Part shown: in pieces, positions 9,770-19,756 of the stretch
Layout of the letters: each line of letters begins with the position of its first letter
Position numbering within the stretch: position 1 is the stretch's first letter
Origin: Arsenophonus apicola
GTDB taxonomy: Bacteria; Pseudomonadota; Gammaproteobacteria; Enterobacterales; Enterobacteriaceae
Assembly: GCF_020268605.1 (NCBI RefSeq)
Contig: NZ_CP084222.1
Coordinates: 2,170,001-2,234,000, forward strand
DNA length: 64,000 bases
Direction: 5' to 3'
Program-made: the position numbers and the translations under genes
The notes under the pieces: generated by a model
Told to the model about the DNA's origin: nothing
The model's database searches: none
Seen by the model: only the letters and a program-made list of their open reading frames with translations

Positions 9770-11431
9770 CTAAGATTTCCCTCTTGCTAGCCAAGCAACA
9801 CGTGAAAACATATTGCGTAGTAACGAAGGTATTGAATTAATGCCTTTTTCTGCCGCTCTGTTGGCAACTTCAATTGCTAAGTCAGGTTTAGAAGTTCGAT
9901 GAATTGCTTTAATAATGACACGGCGCGGTAAAACTTTACCATTATCCGGGATACCTGCAATTTGGTGATAGATCTCCCTGAAACCTTCATGATAAAGAAA
10001 ATGCTCCATATCTGACGCAGGCAACATGGTTAACCTATCTCGGGCCGTATCATTGTTCTTCTCAGCATAAGCGATGGCTGCTCCTGCATATTGTCTGCCG
10101 GCATTATCACCATCGACTAACGTATGCCACTCAATCCCCATACTATTAGCAAACTTCAATAATGGCTTAATACCACATTGCGCAAACTCAATTACTTTAA
10201 CACCTTCCGACGCAAAATGATAATTATACTGGCGTGCCAATTCATTCATCAACCAAATTTCGGTCTCTCCTTCAACTAATAACCAACAGCGCGCAAATAG
10301 TGCTGAAGGACGATTAAAGCGGATATGAAATGAGAGACGTCTCATATCTTCTAGTGATAACTTATTAGTCTTTAGTCGATAAGCAGCTACTCGACTTGAA
10401 TTACGCACTAAACGGCATACATTTTCCAAAGGAACTTGTGAAAGTAATTCGCCTGAATTAGTTGAACTAATGCGCTGTAATGGAAAAAGATTTAACAGTC
10501 GCCAAGCAATCGACAGCATAATAGGGTGTAAACGCGTTTCGGGATCTTCAATAATTAGGATAGGCTTGGCATTGCGAGCTAGTTGCAGATCACCTTGTAA
10601 TTGCAGAAATGAGGAAAAAATCTGCCAAATAATTAATTTAATATACTGCTGTTCAGGTTTAGCCACGATACGATTGATATCCTCCAGCACCTGCCAGCCT
10701 CTTCTATGGGATAAGTTATAGGCAATATTGGCCTGATTTTGTCGATGAGATAAATGGGTGCTGTGTTCGGCAAAGTAATAACCCAGCAACTGCTGCAATA
10801 CCACAAAACCTTCCTCTGTCTCTTCATGAGACAATTTTCGTGATGCTTGCATTAAGGCTTGAGCCAATTGCTCTAACTGGTTGGCAAATTTAACAGCTAG
10901 TTTTTTATAACCAACATCATTAAATTTAGTAGTGGTAGGATAGTAAAATCGGGCATCTCTTAGACGTAGTACTGGATATAGTCGAATAATCTGCTGGATA
11001 TATTTACTATTATCATTCAATACAAGCTTATTACCCTGCTTATCTAAAAAACATCGTTCCGTCACCACAAGATTATTCTGTTGTTGTGCACTGACCCGAT
11101 AATAAATACGCCTGTATTCATCATCTCCGTCAATCCATAATGGTGATAAAAGCTTAAAACGAGTTGCTTTATGGCTATTGGGCTGATTTTCACAGAAAAC
11201 TAAAATTATTTGTAGGTTATTGATTTGTTCATCTGTATCTACCAAGTGATGAAAATCATGCTGATTAAATTGATATAATGGCTGCCTTGGTGATAATAAA
11301 ATAGTCAAGGCATCTAATAAGCTTGATTTACCCCAAGTATTTTCACCAATTAACACGGTTTCATGATCCAGTGTTAATGAAAGCCGATTTATGCCACGAA
11401 AACCGGCAATTTCCACTTGTTGCAAATACAT
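9770..11431 (-). CDS. ybjD: YbjD, OLD-family ATP-dependent endonuclease-like protein
   Basis: 553 residues (E. coli YbjD 552). The N-terminal SMC/RecF-like ATPase domain has a P-loop variant GENTWGKSS at about residue 29. The C-terminal half has a TOPRIM domain with LVEGETE and DGDNAG, the acidic motifs of OLD nucleases. The signature EDPETRLHP is also visible. OLD-family proteins are DNA/RNA nucleases, some of them antiphage; the physiological job of the YbjD type is not known. Divergent from lysO, as in E. coli where ybjD and ybjE are close. The gene looks intact. Confidence 0.9.
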   Translation of the reverse strand: MYLQQVEIAGFRGINRLSLTLDHETVLIGENTWGKSSLLDALTILLSPRQPLYQFNQHDFHHLVDTDEQINNLQIILVFCENQPNSHKATRFKLLSPLWIDGDDEYRRIYYRVSAQQQNNLVVTERCFLDKQGNKLVLNDNSKYIQQIIRLYPVLRLRDARFYYPTTTKFNDVGYKKLAVKFANQLEQLAQALMQASRKLSHEETEEGFVVLQQLLGYYFAEHSTHLSHRQNQANIAYNLSHRRGWQVLEDINRIVAKPEQQYIKLIIWQIFSSFLQLQGDLQLARNAKPILIIEDPETRLHPIMLSIAWRLLNLFPLQRISSTNSGELLSQVPLENVCRLVRNSSRVAAYRLKTNKLSLEDMRRLSFHIRFNRPSALFARCWLLVEGETEIWLMNELARQYNYHFASEGVKVIEFAQCGIKPLLKFANSMGIEWHTLVDGDNAGRQYAGAAIAYAEKNNDTARDRLTMLPASDMEHFLYHEGFREIYHQIAGIPDNGKVLPRRVIIKAIHRTSKPDLAIEVANRAAEKGINSIPSLLRNMFSRVAWLARGKS

Positions 11432-11629
11432 GATTACCCTCTTGTTATGTATATTAGCAATAGCTCCTGAATTATCCTGTGAGCAATGAATTTTGTCTAA
11501 ATATTATTCTGTAATATTGCGTCTATTTTTAGTCTGTTATAAAATATTTATCATTATTTTGCCTGTCTTTTTCGTATTATTCCCACAAAACCACCGCCAT
11601 AAAAGCGTTAATTGTAATAAGGATGGACC

Positions 11630-12529
11630 ATGTATTCAGGACTGCTTATCATTCTTTTACCGTTAACAGTAGGCTATTTATTTCGCTTCAAAAATAAGAA
11701 GATTTTAGCGTTTACACATCGCCTATTAGGCGCTATGGTTTACATTATCTTATTTTTAATGGGCATCACATTGGCGTTATTAGATAATATTAGTACGCAT
11801 CTTACGTCAATTTTTATCTATACAATGGTTTTCTTTTGTTGCACCTTTGCCGCTAACCTGATGGCTTTATTCTTATTAGATAAATTCTTGCCGTGGAAAA
11901 TTGCTAAACGTGAAACCAATAAGCCACTCTCTCGCTTAAAAATGATTTTAAGTTCACTACCACTGTGTGGCGCGTTAATACTTGGTTTCTTGCTAGGATT
12001 GACAAAGTGGCCATTTTTATCCTATGCCAAATATGGTACTGAAGTTACACTTATCTGTTTATTATTATTGGTGGGTTGCCATCTGCGAAATAGTGGGATG
12101 TATCTGCGGCAAATTTTAATCAATTTCAGAGGGGCGACGATTGCGGTGACTGTTGCCAGCAGCGCGCTGCTTGGTGGTATTTTGGCTGCATTTTTATTAG
12201 GTTTACCGACTAAAGTGGGATTAGCGATTGCAGCCGGTTACGGCTGGTATTCACTAACAGGTATATTACTTACCGACGCTTATGGACCGGTCATTGGTAG
12301 TACGGCTTTCTTTAACGACCTAATGCGGGAGTTAGTGGCTATTATACTTATTCCCATTATTATCAACCAATTTCGTTCTACTGCGTTGGGGATTTGTGGC
12401 TCAACATCAATGGACTTTACACTACCTATATTGCAACGTAGCGGTGGGGTGTCTATTGTACCTGCTGCCATTGTCCACGGTTTTGTACTAAGTCTATTGA
12501 CGCCATTACTGATAGCCTTCTTCACCTAA
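11630..12529 (+). CDS. lysO: LysO, L-lysine exporter
   Basis: 299 residues, the same as E. coli YbjE/LysO. About eight hydrophobic helices span the protein, with the conserved GWYSLTGILL, GPVIGSTAFFNDL and TSMDFTLP blocks of the LysO (DUF340) family. It exports lysine and toxic analogues across the inner membrane. AAGGA precedes the ATG at 7 bases spacing. It is followed after 50 bases by the broken ybjT. Confidence 0.95.
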   Translation: MYSGLLIILLPLTVGYLFRFKNKKILAFTHRLLGAMVYIILFLMGITLALLDNISTHLTSIFIYTMVFFCCTFAANLMALFLLDKFLPWKIAKRETNKPLSRLKMILSSLPLCGALILGFLLGLTKWPFLSYAKYGTEVTLICLLLLVGCHLRNSGMYLRQILINFRGATIAVTVASSALLGGILAAFLLGLPTKVGLAIAAGYGWYSLTGILLTDAYGPVIGSTAFFNDLMRELVAIILIPIIINQFRSTALGICGSTSMDFTLPILQRSGGVSIVPAAIVHGFVLSLLTPLLIAFFT

Positions 12530-12579
12530 TAAATAGCTAGATTTTCTGGCCAAACACTCTGGCCTCGATAGGTAACTAT

Positions 12580-14016
12580 ATGGGTAAAAAACGGATCCTA
12601 GTGCTAGGTGCTAATGGTTATATTGGTCAAAATCTGATCCCAGTGTTAATTAAGCAAGGTCATATGATCACAGCAGCAGCGCGTCGACTTGATTGGCTTG
12701 AAGCACAAAATTGGCCAAATACTCAATGTCGTTATGTTGATCTACTTGCACCGAAAACCTTACACAATATTATGACAGATATTGATATCGTCTACTTTCT
12801 GGTTCACAGTATGGCAGCTAATAATAATCTTATCGAACAAGAATGCCTGGCTGCTGATAATGTTAAACATGTCCTTGAGCAATCTGAAGTAAAACAAGTT
12901 ATCTATTTAAGCGCCCTACAACACCCTTCCTGTCATTCACAACATCTGATTGCTCGTAAACTGACCGGAGAAATCTTACGTGAAAGTAAAATTCCGGTGA
13001 CAGAAATTCGGGCGCCAATTATTATTGGTGCGGGCTCAGTGCCTTATGAAATAATTCGGGATATGACTTACAACTTATTAATTCTTACTCCTCCACACTG
13101 GGTAAGGTCAAAATCTTGCCCTATTGCTTTAGAAAATATTCTCTACTATCTGAAGCAATTAATAGCCCATCCAACGAATGAACATCGCATCCTTGATGCG
13201 GGTGGGCCTGAATATATTGACTATTAAACACTATTCAAGCGCTTTATGAGTATCAGCGGTAAGTATCGACGAATCATCCCGCTACCTATTCCAATTCGAA
13301 TAATTTCTATTCATTTCATTAGCCTAATAACTTCAGTATCTCCCTTTATTACCAAAAGTTTAATTCAGGGGCTACAGTACAATCTGCCCGCCAAGGATTA
13401 AGCGTTAAGACAGCTTATCCCGCAAAAATTACTTAGTATTGATGAGGCAATCAAACATGCGTTTACGCACTCGCATAATGCCATTAATAAAGCAGATTGG
13501 GGGCCAGATCCAACGCTAAAAACACATTGGTGTGCCAAATATAGCTATTATCCAAAAGATGCCGGTTTCACGTTAATAACCACCGCCACTAGCGCTACCA
13601 TTTGGCAAACCTTACAACAAATTGGTGGCAATAGAGGATATTTCTACGCCAATATTTTATGGCAATTACGCGCCTTTATTGATGATTTAATGCTCAACAA
13701 AGTAAAATATGGCCGGCCTAAACGTGAAACATTATATTTAGGTGACATGATTGATAGCTGGAAAGTCATTTGTATTAAACCTAATCATCAATTAACACTC
13801 TTATTTGGTATGAAAGCGCCTGGACTGGGCCGTTTAACCTTTACTATCCAGGATTGTGGCACACATCGAACGCTAGATGTCAGAGCGTGGTGGCATCCTG
13901 CCGGTTTTTGCGGTCTAGTCTATTGGCTAATTATGACCCCAATTCATCGTTTTATTTTCAAAGGAATGGCCAAAAAAATCAATAAATTCGCATTAAAAAT
14001 GAATAAAAATGATTGA
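12580..14016 (+). pseudogene. ybjT: ybjT, NAD(P)-binding SDR-like protein, broken by two in-frame stops
   Basis: One frame runs 478 codons (E. coli YbjT 476) but is interrupted by TAA at 13225-13227 and TAA at 13399-13401. There is no frameshift. The first part (to 13224) holds the Rossmann domain with GANGYIGQ at residue 9-16 and the GPEYIDY block. The stretch between and after the stops still aligns codon for codon to the C-terminal DUF2867 region, for example KADWGPDP, GRPKRET, FGMKAPGLGR and RAWWHPAG. The first stop fits a CAA to TAA change, since E. coli has Gln there. A 215-residue Rossmann domain could still be made, but the second domain cannot without readthrough. Confidence 0.92.
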
Positions 14017-14144
14017 AATCATTTTGCAAAGCAAAAATATCTCTGAAATATAGCAATTTTAGACTATTTCAAAAACAATATATTGCATAATTATTCTATT
14101 AAGATTACCATTACCTCAATCGTTTATTTATTCAGATTTTTAGC

Positions 14145-14882
14145 ATGAGTATTCAATTAAACCAAATTAATTGCTTTTATGGTGAGCAGCAAGCATTACA
14201 CGATATCAATTTGACATGCGGCACGGGTGAAACAATGGTATTACTTGGTCCAAGTGGTGCTGGCAAAAGCTCATTATTACGGGTATTCAATTTACTTGAG
14301 ATGCCCCGCTCTGGTCAACTGGACATTGCAGGCTATCATTTCAATTTCTCTCGCCAACCTAAAAGCAATGAAATCCGCGCCCTAAGACAAAAAGTTGGTA
14401 TGGTATTTCAACAATATAACTTGTGGCCCCATTTAACCGTAATGGAAAATCTGATTGAGGCGCCTTGTTTAGTTTTGGGTTTAACTAAAGTAATAGCCAA
14501 AGAAAAAGCAAAAAACTTATTGAGTCGCTTGCATTTAACTGAATTTGCTAATCGCTTCCCGTTACATCTTTCTGGTGGTCAGCAACAACGAGTGGCTATT
14601 GCGCGAGCATTAATGATGGAGCCTGAAATCTTATTATTTGATGAACCAACCGCGGCTCTCGATCCTGAAATCACCACTCAAGTGGTTAATATTATACAAG
14701 AATTATCAAAAACGGGCATCACTCAACTGATTGTGACTCATGAAATTGATTTTGCCCGTAAAACAGCGAGTAAGATTGTGTATATGGAAAAAGGAACCAT
14801 TGTGGAACAAGGCGATATTGATCGTTTTGCTAAACCACAAACTAAAGGCTTGGCAAATTATCTATCCCATTCATCTAATTGA
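14145..14882 (+). CDS. artP: ArtP, arginine ABC transporter ATPase
   Basis: 245 residues (E. coli 242). It has Walker A GPSGAGKSS (about 37), Q-loop FQQYNLWPH, signature LSGGQQQR, Walker B ILLFDEP and the H-loop VTHE. This is the polar amino-acid uptake type; QYNLWPH is characteristic of ArtP. It powers ArtQM with ArtI as binding protein. First gene of a tight operon artP-artI-artQ-artM. Confidence 0.95.
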   Translation: MSIQLNQINCFYGEQQALHDINLTCGTGETMVLLGPSGAGKSSLLRVFNLLEMPRSGQLDIAGYHFNFSRQPKSNEIRALRQKVGMVFQQYNLWPHLTVMENLIEAPCLVLGLTKVIAKEKAKNLLSRLHLTEFANRFPLHLSGGQQQRVAIARALMMEPEILLFDEPTAALDPEITTQVVNIIQELSKTGITQLIVTHEIDFARKTASKIVYMEKGTIVEQGDIDRFAKPQTKGLANYLSHSSN

Positions 14883-14892
14883 GAATACCGTA

Positions 14893-15636
14893 ATGAAAAA
14901 ATTACTGTCAGTTATTACCTTATGCAGCCTATCCTTACCAGTGCTTGCCGCTGCAAAGGAGACGATACGCTTTGCAACTGAAGCAACTTATGCCACATTC
15001 GAATCAATTGATGCCAATAATAACATTGTCGGTTTTGATATTGAACTGGCAAAGGCAATATGTCAAAAACTCAATGCCAACTGTACTTTTACTCATCAAT
15101 CTTTTGATAGCTTAATCCCCAGTTTAAAAATGCGCCGTTTTGATGCATTGATAGCAGGAATTGATATTACGCCAGAACGGCAAAAGCAGGTTGATTTTAC
15201 TGATACTTATTACAATAACTCCGCAACATTTATCGCGGTAAAAAATAAAATTAATAAAATATCATTATTAAAAGGTAAAAAAATTGGCGTGCAAAATGGC
15301 ACCACCCATCAAAAATATATCATGCAACAACATAAAGAGATGCAAGCTGTGCCGTATGACAATTATCAAACGGCTATCCTCGATTTAAAAAATGGCCGGA
15401 TAGATGCGGTGTTTGGTGATACGGCTGTCACAACGGAATGGCTAAAAACAAAAGGTAACGAAGACCTTGCTGCTGTAGGTGAAAAAGTAACCGATGCTAA
15501 TTATTTTGGTGTAGGTCTGGGTATTGCGGTACGTAAAGGAAACAAAGTGCTGTTAGATAAATTAAATAAAGCATTGGCACAAGTGAAACAAGATGGCAGT
15601 TATGATGTAATCTACCAAAAATGGTTGAAGAAATAG
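14893..15636 (+). CDS. artI: ArtI, periplasmic arginine-binding protein
   Basis: 247 residues from the ATG at 14893 (10 bases after the artP stop); the frame is open upstream inside artP, but this ATG gives a clear signal peptide cleaved after PVLA (about residue 19). The mature protein has the type-3 solute-binding fold, with AGIDITPERQKQVDF and the IDAVFGDT block. It captures arginine for ArtPQM. ArtI and ArtJ are close paralogues; position inside the operon favours ArtI, and no second binding protein follows artM here. Confidence 0.9.
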   Translation: MKKLLSVITLCSLSLPVLAAAKETIRFATEATYATFESIDANNNIVGFDIELAKAICQKLNANCTFTHQSFDSLIPSLKMRRFDALIAGIDITPERQKQVDFTDTYYNNSATFIAVKNKINKISLLKGKKIGVQNGTTHQKYIMQQHKEMQAVPYDNYQTAILDLKNGRIDAVFGDTAVTTEWLKTKGNEDLAAVGEKVTDANYFGVGLGIAVRKGNKVLLDKLNKALAQVKQDGSYDVIYQKWLKK

Positions 15637-15648
15637 TCGATTATAGCA

Positions 15649-16389
15649 ATGAATAATCTGTTATTTCTAATAAATGCTGCCGGCTTGACACTGACTCTCG
15701 CCGGTGCTGCTTTGATACTCGGGCTGTTATTAGCCGTGTTATTCACTGCTTGGGAATCTATTCGCTGGAGGCCTGTGGCCTTACTGGGTTCTTGCTGGGT
15801 GACTTTAATTCGCGGATTACCTGAATTGCTCGTTGTCCTGTTCGTTTACTATGGCACATTACAATTTATCATGTTGTTAGGTGATGGCATTAATATTAAT
15901 TTCATTTTCTGGCAAACAACCTGGCAAATTGATCCTGAATGGTTCTTTCCACAAAATAGTGAATTCGATTTTATTCCTTTTTTTTGTGGTGTTTTTGCCC
16001 TTGCTCTACTCTATGCCGCCTATGCATCCCAAACCTTAAGAGGTGCACTAAAAGCAATACCATCCGGCCAATGGCAATCAGGACAAGCCTTGGGTCTCAA
16101 TCGGAATGTTATTTTTTTGCGGCTGATTATGCCACAAATGTGGCGTCACGCTTTACCTGGCTTAGGCAATCAATGGCTAGTATTGCTAAAAGATACCGCT
16201 TTGGTTTCTCTGATCAGCGTAAATGACTTAATGTTGCAAACCAAAAGTATTGTTAATCGTACTCATGAACCTTTCACTTGGTACCTAATTGTGGCTTTGA
16301 TCTATCTAGCCATCACCCTAGTAAGTCAATTTATCTTACGGCGGATTGAAATACGCACAACCCAGTTTGAACAGGGAGTAACAAAATGA
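15649..16389 (+). CDS. artQ: ArtQ, arginine transporter permease
   Basis: 246 residues (E. coli 238). About five membrane helices, the HisM-type permease domain with TLIRGLPELLVVLF near the start and the EAA-loop equivalent around ALKAIPSGQWQSGQALGL. It pairs with ArtM to form the channel. The stop overlaps the artM start (ATGA at 16386-16389), indicating translational coupling. Confidence 0.94.
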   Translation: MNNLLFLINAAGLTLTLAGAALILGLLLAVLFTAWESIRWRPVALLGSCWVTLIRGLPELLVVLFVYYGTLQFIMLLGDGININFIFWQTTWQIDPEWFFPQNSEFDFIPFFCGVFALALLYAAYASQTLRGALKAIPSGQWQSGQALGLNRNVIFLRLIMPQMWRHALPGLGNQWLVLLKDTALVSLISVNDLMLQTKSIVNRTHEPFTWYLIVALIYLAITLVSQFILRRIEIRTTQFEQGVTK

Positions 16390-17051
16390 TCAATTTAATC
16401 ATTTCATTACTGCCTGGCCTGCCAACCAGTTTATCACTGACAATATGCGCAATACTTATTGCCTTTTTATTAGCGCTATTTTTGACTATCATTTTATCGT
16501 TAAAAACAGCGTTTTTTTCATCCCTAATTCAAGGCTACATTACGCTATTTACTGGCACTCCTTTGCTGGTTCAATTTTTTCTGATTTATTATGGATCCGG
16601 TCAATTTCCCGCGCTAAGAGAGTACCCTACTTTATGGGCTTTAATTTCTACTCCATGGATTTGCGCCTTGCTGGCATTAGCACTTAATAGTGCCGCCTAT
16701 TCCACTCTATTATTTCATGGTGCCGTTAAAGAAATTCCTAAAACTAGCTGGCAAGCATGTCAGGCGCTAGGTATGTCAAATCATCAAACCTTGAGAATTA
16801 TTTTACCTTATGCGCTTAAACGTGCGCTTTCATCCTATTCCAATGAGGTAATTCTTATATTTAAAAGCACATCACTGGCTAGTACCATAACGCTATTAGA
16901 GATTATGGGATATAGCCAACAAATTTTTGGCCAAACTTATAATGTCGATGTTTTTATTGCCGCAGGAATTATATATCTGAGCGTAAATGGCATCTTAACC
17001 TTATTGATGCGTTGGCTTGAACAATACGCTTTATCTTTTGAAAAAAACTAA
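16386..17051 (+). CDS. artM: ArtM, arginine transporter permease
   Basis: 221 residues (E. coli 222). Inner-membrane permease with a FTGTPLLVQFFLIYYG segment and the cytoplasmic EAA loop (AVKEIPKTSWQACQALGM) that docks to ArtP. Last gene of the operon; start codon overlaps the artQ stop. Downstream hairpin signals are weak. Confidence 0.94.
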   Translation: MINLIISLLPGLPTSLSLTICAILIAFLLALFLTIILSLKTAFFSSLIQGYITLFTGTPLLVQFFLIYYGSGQFPALREYPTLWALISTPWICALLALALNSAAYSTLLFHGAVKEIPKTSWQACQALGMSNHQTLRIILPYALKRALSSYSNEVILIFKSTSLASTITLLEIMGYSQQIFGQTYNVDVFIAAGIIYLSVNGILTLLMRWLEQYALSFEKN

Positions 17052-17370
17052 CCATATAAATCTCGCTTTCTACTAAAGAAAACGAAATTTATCATGATGT
17101 TAACTAATAAAGCTAATGCTATATTGCCTTCAAAAAGGGTTAATCTTTTAATGTCTAAAATCTATGATATATAGATATCAATAACATTGAACACCACTTA
17201 ATAAACCCGGTTCTATTTAATGTGATATAACCATTGAATGACTATGGGATTTCACAATTATGCTAGCTCCATCTGTAAGATAGTAGCCTGCGTGTGCTGT
17301 AAAGAATAAATTATGACAATATTTACGCTTTGTTCATTTCTTAAGTCAGGTGAAGAGATTATTTTTTATA
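17052..17370. other. Intergenic region between converging artM and the SLOG-like gene
   Basis: 319 AT-rich bases. There is a loose inverted repeat close to the artM stop (around 17057-17090) that may terminate the art operon. No gene or RNA is recognised. Confidence 0.5.
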
Positions 17371-18009
17371 CTATACCTCTTCTGTATATTTCATTTGTAT
17401 TGGACATATTTCAGCCCTTGTTTTTCCTTGAGCTAATTTAGCGTCTAATTTATCTGGATCAGGTAAAAAATCAGGAAAAACTTTTGTTTCAATTCCTTTC
17501 TTAGCCGCTTCTTCTAATTCACTTAGGGTAACACTACCGCCACCAAAAGCTAAAAAGCAGCCATTCTTACTTGCCGCATATATCATATAAGAAGCACCTG
17601 AATCATCCAAAACTTTCCAGCTGTTATTCGGATCCTTAATTTGAATAACACTGTCACAATTTTTTGCTAAGCAATCTGTTGAAGCGTGTTCTGAAACAAT
17701 CCCCAAAGTATTTACAGCTAGATTTTTAGCAATATCATAGACACAACCAATACCTTCAGAAGTGGCACCAGCAACGATAAGTAAATTATGGATCCCATAC
17801 TTATCAATATGTTGTTTTATCTCTTTTTTTATATCGTTTTGTAATTTTTCAGTATCTTTATATCCCATTCCAGAAAACCCACTAAAAACCAATACAAATT
17901 TACCATCAATTTTTTTATCAATTTCTGTTTTTATCGGATCATGGTGATGTTCGGAAGTAGCAGAAGATTCAATATTCTTGACACTAGTAGATTGCGATAA
18001 ACTGAACAT
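17371..18009 (-). CDS. SLOG-like Rossmann protein of unknown function
   Basis: 212 residues, no recognised orthologue. After a polar 30-residue leader (with EHHHDP), the pattern is Rossmann-like: KFVLVFSGFSGMG (strand plus glycine turn), LLIVAGATSEGIG, then LAFGGGSVTLSELEEA near residues 150-170. The last resembles the PGGxGTxxE motif of SLOG/LOG nucleotide-binding proteins, with Ser-Val in place of Gly. SLOG domains bind nucleotides and include cytokinin-activating hydrolases and antiphage sensors. There is no signal peptide or membrane helix. AAAGGA lies before the ATG. It sits alone between artM and ybjN where E. coli has pot and rim genes, so it is probably accessory. Confidence 0.6.
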   Translation of the reverse strand: MFSLSQSTSVKNIESSATSEHHHDPIKTEIDKKIDGKFVLVFSGFSGMGYKDTEKLQNDIKKEIKQHIDKYGIHNLLIVAGATSEGIGCVYDIAKNLAVNTLGIVSEHASTDCLAKNCDSVIQIKDPNNSWKVLDDSGASYMIYAASKNGCFLAFGGGSVTLSELEEAAKKGIETKVFPDFLPDPDKLDAKLAQGKTRAEICPIQMKYTEEV

Positions 18010-18241
18010 ATTCTAATTCCTTTTGGAAAGCAGCTATTATTGGAATATTGTTTGGTGGATAAAGTGCAAATGAAGGAGTTAACAAGAATAATAAAAAGAA
18101 TCCAGCAAAATAGTTATGTTCTGTAAGGTAATAAAAAGACTGAACTTTATTGTTATTCCTGCCATATTTGTAGATAAAAAGCAGGCAACGCATTAACCAT
18201 TCACATGAATGGTAAATGCCTATTGAATCTATTTTTATAAT

Positions 18242-18736
18242 TTAATGTAACAGAAAGCGGGCAGGCAAAGTTTGCTCAGATAGCTCTTCATCGTCAATAT
18301 CTTCTTGACCGCTATATAGCAAATCATTGTTATAAACTTCAAAAATAATAGCCGCCATCTGTTCTTCTGCTTGCTGAAGAAAACTGGAGAATTGGTTACA
18401 AGTCATTCCTGCCAACAACGGAAAAGATTGACTAACGACTAATTTAGGCAAATTTTCATCATTAATTTCCATAAATGCTTTCGCCGTTAATGAGCTAGCA
18501 TTAATTTGGCTTAAATTTGCCAATAAGGTAATAATCGATGTCGGTTTCAGTTCAGCCAAAACCGAGAAAACTAATATGTTTTCAACAATATCCACTTTAG
18601 CATCAAAAATACCATCAATATTTTGCATATGTGGCAAATGTAATGCCTGGCAATTATCACATTCAAAATACGATGTTTTGAGTTGAACAAGCCACTCTCG
18701 TAATTTAGCTATGTCAGGGAAACAAATCGAATCCAT
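18242..18736 (-). CDS. ybjN: YbjN family protein
   Basis: 164 residues (E. coli 158). The block FECDNCQALHLPHMQN is near-identical to E. coli YbjN, and INASSLT.KAF and DDENLPKLVVSQS match further on. YbjN is a cytoplasmic/membrane-associated regulator-like protein linked in E. coli and Erwinia to motility, exopolysaccharide and stress; its mechanism is unknown. In E. coli it follows nfsA and rimK; those two are missing between ybjN and ybjC here. Confidence 0.92.
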   Translation of the reverse strand: MDSICFPDIAKLREWLVQLKTSYFECDNCQALHLPHMQNIDGIFDAKVDIVENILVFSVLAELKPTSIITLLANLSQINASSLTAKAFMEINDENLPKLVVSQSFPLLAGMTCNQFSSFLQQAEEQMAAIIFEVYNNDLLYSGQEDIDDEELSEQTLPARFLLH

Positions 18737-18866
18737 TAATTAACCTTATTTGCACAAAACAGCAACAATTTTGCCTATGAAAATTCGCTATCTATCGTCT
18801 TAAACCAAAAATAAACCATATTTTATCATGTTAAATCATATTTAACGAGCCATTCTAACTTATAAT

Positions 18867-19172
18867 TTAATCCATCTTACGATAATTACGCAGCTTAGCT
18901 TTTATCTTGCGTTGCTTATTTTGCGAACTATTTTTCTGTTGATCAATGCCGAAAAAATTGAGCTTAGGCAGTGCCCGCCAAACAATATTAATGATAGCCG
19001 GTATCATACAACCTATTGCTAGCATAATCATAGCAAGCAAAACACCTTTTTTCATAAATAAAGCAGCTAATTCAATATAGTTATTTATCACTAAATAGAC
19101 CAATAACAATATTAGTATGCCAATAACTTCGAGTATTATCACAATTTTTGGCATATCAGCGAAAGAACGCAT
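18867..19172 (-). CDS. ybjC: YbjC, small inner-membrane protein (DUF1418)
   Basis: 101 residues (E. coli 95). It has two hydrophobic helices (about residues 8-28 and 42-65) and a Lys/Arg-rich C-terminus. The start MRSFADMPKIVIILEVIG aligns with E. coli YbjC, and it is divergent from grxA exactly as in E. coli. Function is unknown. Confidence 0.8.
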   Translation of the reverse strand: MRSFADMPKIVIILEVIGILILLLVYLVINNYIELAALFMKKGVLLAMIMLAIGCMIPAIINIVWRALPKLNFFGIDQQKNSSQNKQRKIKAKLRNYRKMD

Positions 19173-19356
19173 AGCTGATAATTTTTTTTGCTCAAAACAA
19201 TCTATGTTTCCTTTTAAAAACGCTATCCTGTTATATTAGGTCATTATTAACTTCTTAAATAACAATAAGAATAAATTGTGCTTTTTTTTATGCTGACTAT
19301 AAGCATAGTAATTGATATTGTAGACAATAGATAAAAATTTAATTGAAGGAGATAGG

Positions 19357-19614
19357 ATGTTTACTGTCATTTTCGGTCGCTCTAGTTGCCCCTACTGTGT
19401 CCGTGCAAAAGCCTTAGCAGAAAAATTAAAACATCAACGTGATGATTTTGATTATAATTATGTTGATATAGAAGCGGAAGGGATCACTAAAGCTGATTTA
19501 GCTAAAAAAGTGGGTAAACCTGTTAAGACAGTTCCTCAAATCTTTATTGATGAACAACATATTGGGGGTTGTACCGAGTTTGAAGCCTACGCCGAAGAAC
19601 ACTTACTTTCTTAA
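19357..19614 (+). CDS. grxA: Glutaredoxin 1
   Basis: 85 residues, the same as E. coli GrxA. The active site CPYC is at residues 11-14; the glutathione-binding TVPQIFID and GGCTEFE follow. It reduces ribonucleotide reductase and mixed disulfides using glutathione. AAGGAG lies before the ATG. It is followed by a strong terminator. Confidence 0.97.
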   Translation: MFTVIFGRSSCPYCVRAKALAEKLKHQRDDFDYNYVDIEAEGITKADLAKKVGKPVKTVPQIFIDEQHIGGCTEFEAYAEEHLLS

Positions 19615-19682
19615 CTAGCTGATTTTATTAAAATTATTAATTACTTTAATTTTATATTTTTAAGTTTCAGGCACAAATCATT

Positions 19683-19714
19683 AAAGCATTTTTTGTCAAA
19701 AAATGCTTTTTTTT
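19683..19714 (+). terminator. Rho-independent terminator of grxA
   Basis: The repeat aaagcatttttt / aaaaaatgcttt with a 3-base loop is followed by a T-rich tract. It lies 70 bases after grxA and just before the rybB promoter. Confidence 0.8.
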
Positions 19715-19723
19715 CTTTTATAA

Positions 19724-19750
19724 GAACTTTATGAATAATAAATAGTCATA
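19724..19750 (+). promoter_or_regulatory. Sigma-E-type promoter of rybB
   Basis: GAACTT at 19724-19729 and TCATA at 19746-19750 are separated by 16 bases, with 6 bases from the latter to the first base of RybB. This matches the sigma-E pattern (GAACTT, about 16 bases, TCnnA) known for rybB in E. coli. Seen in sequence; activity is inferred. Confidence 0.75.
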
Positions 19751-19756
19751 ACTTAT

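Noticed and set aside
17984..18193. 69-codon hydrophobic minus frame upstream of the SLOG-like gene
   Set aside because: Overlaps its start, no family match, composition as expected from AT-rich DNA.
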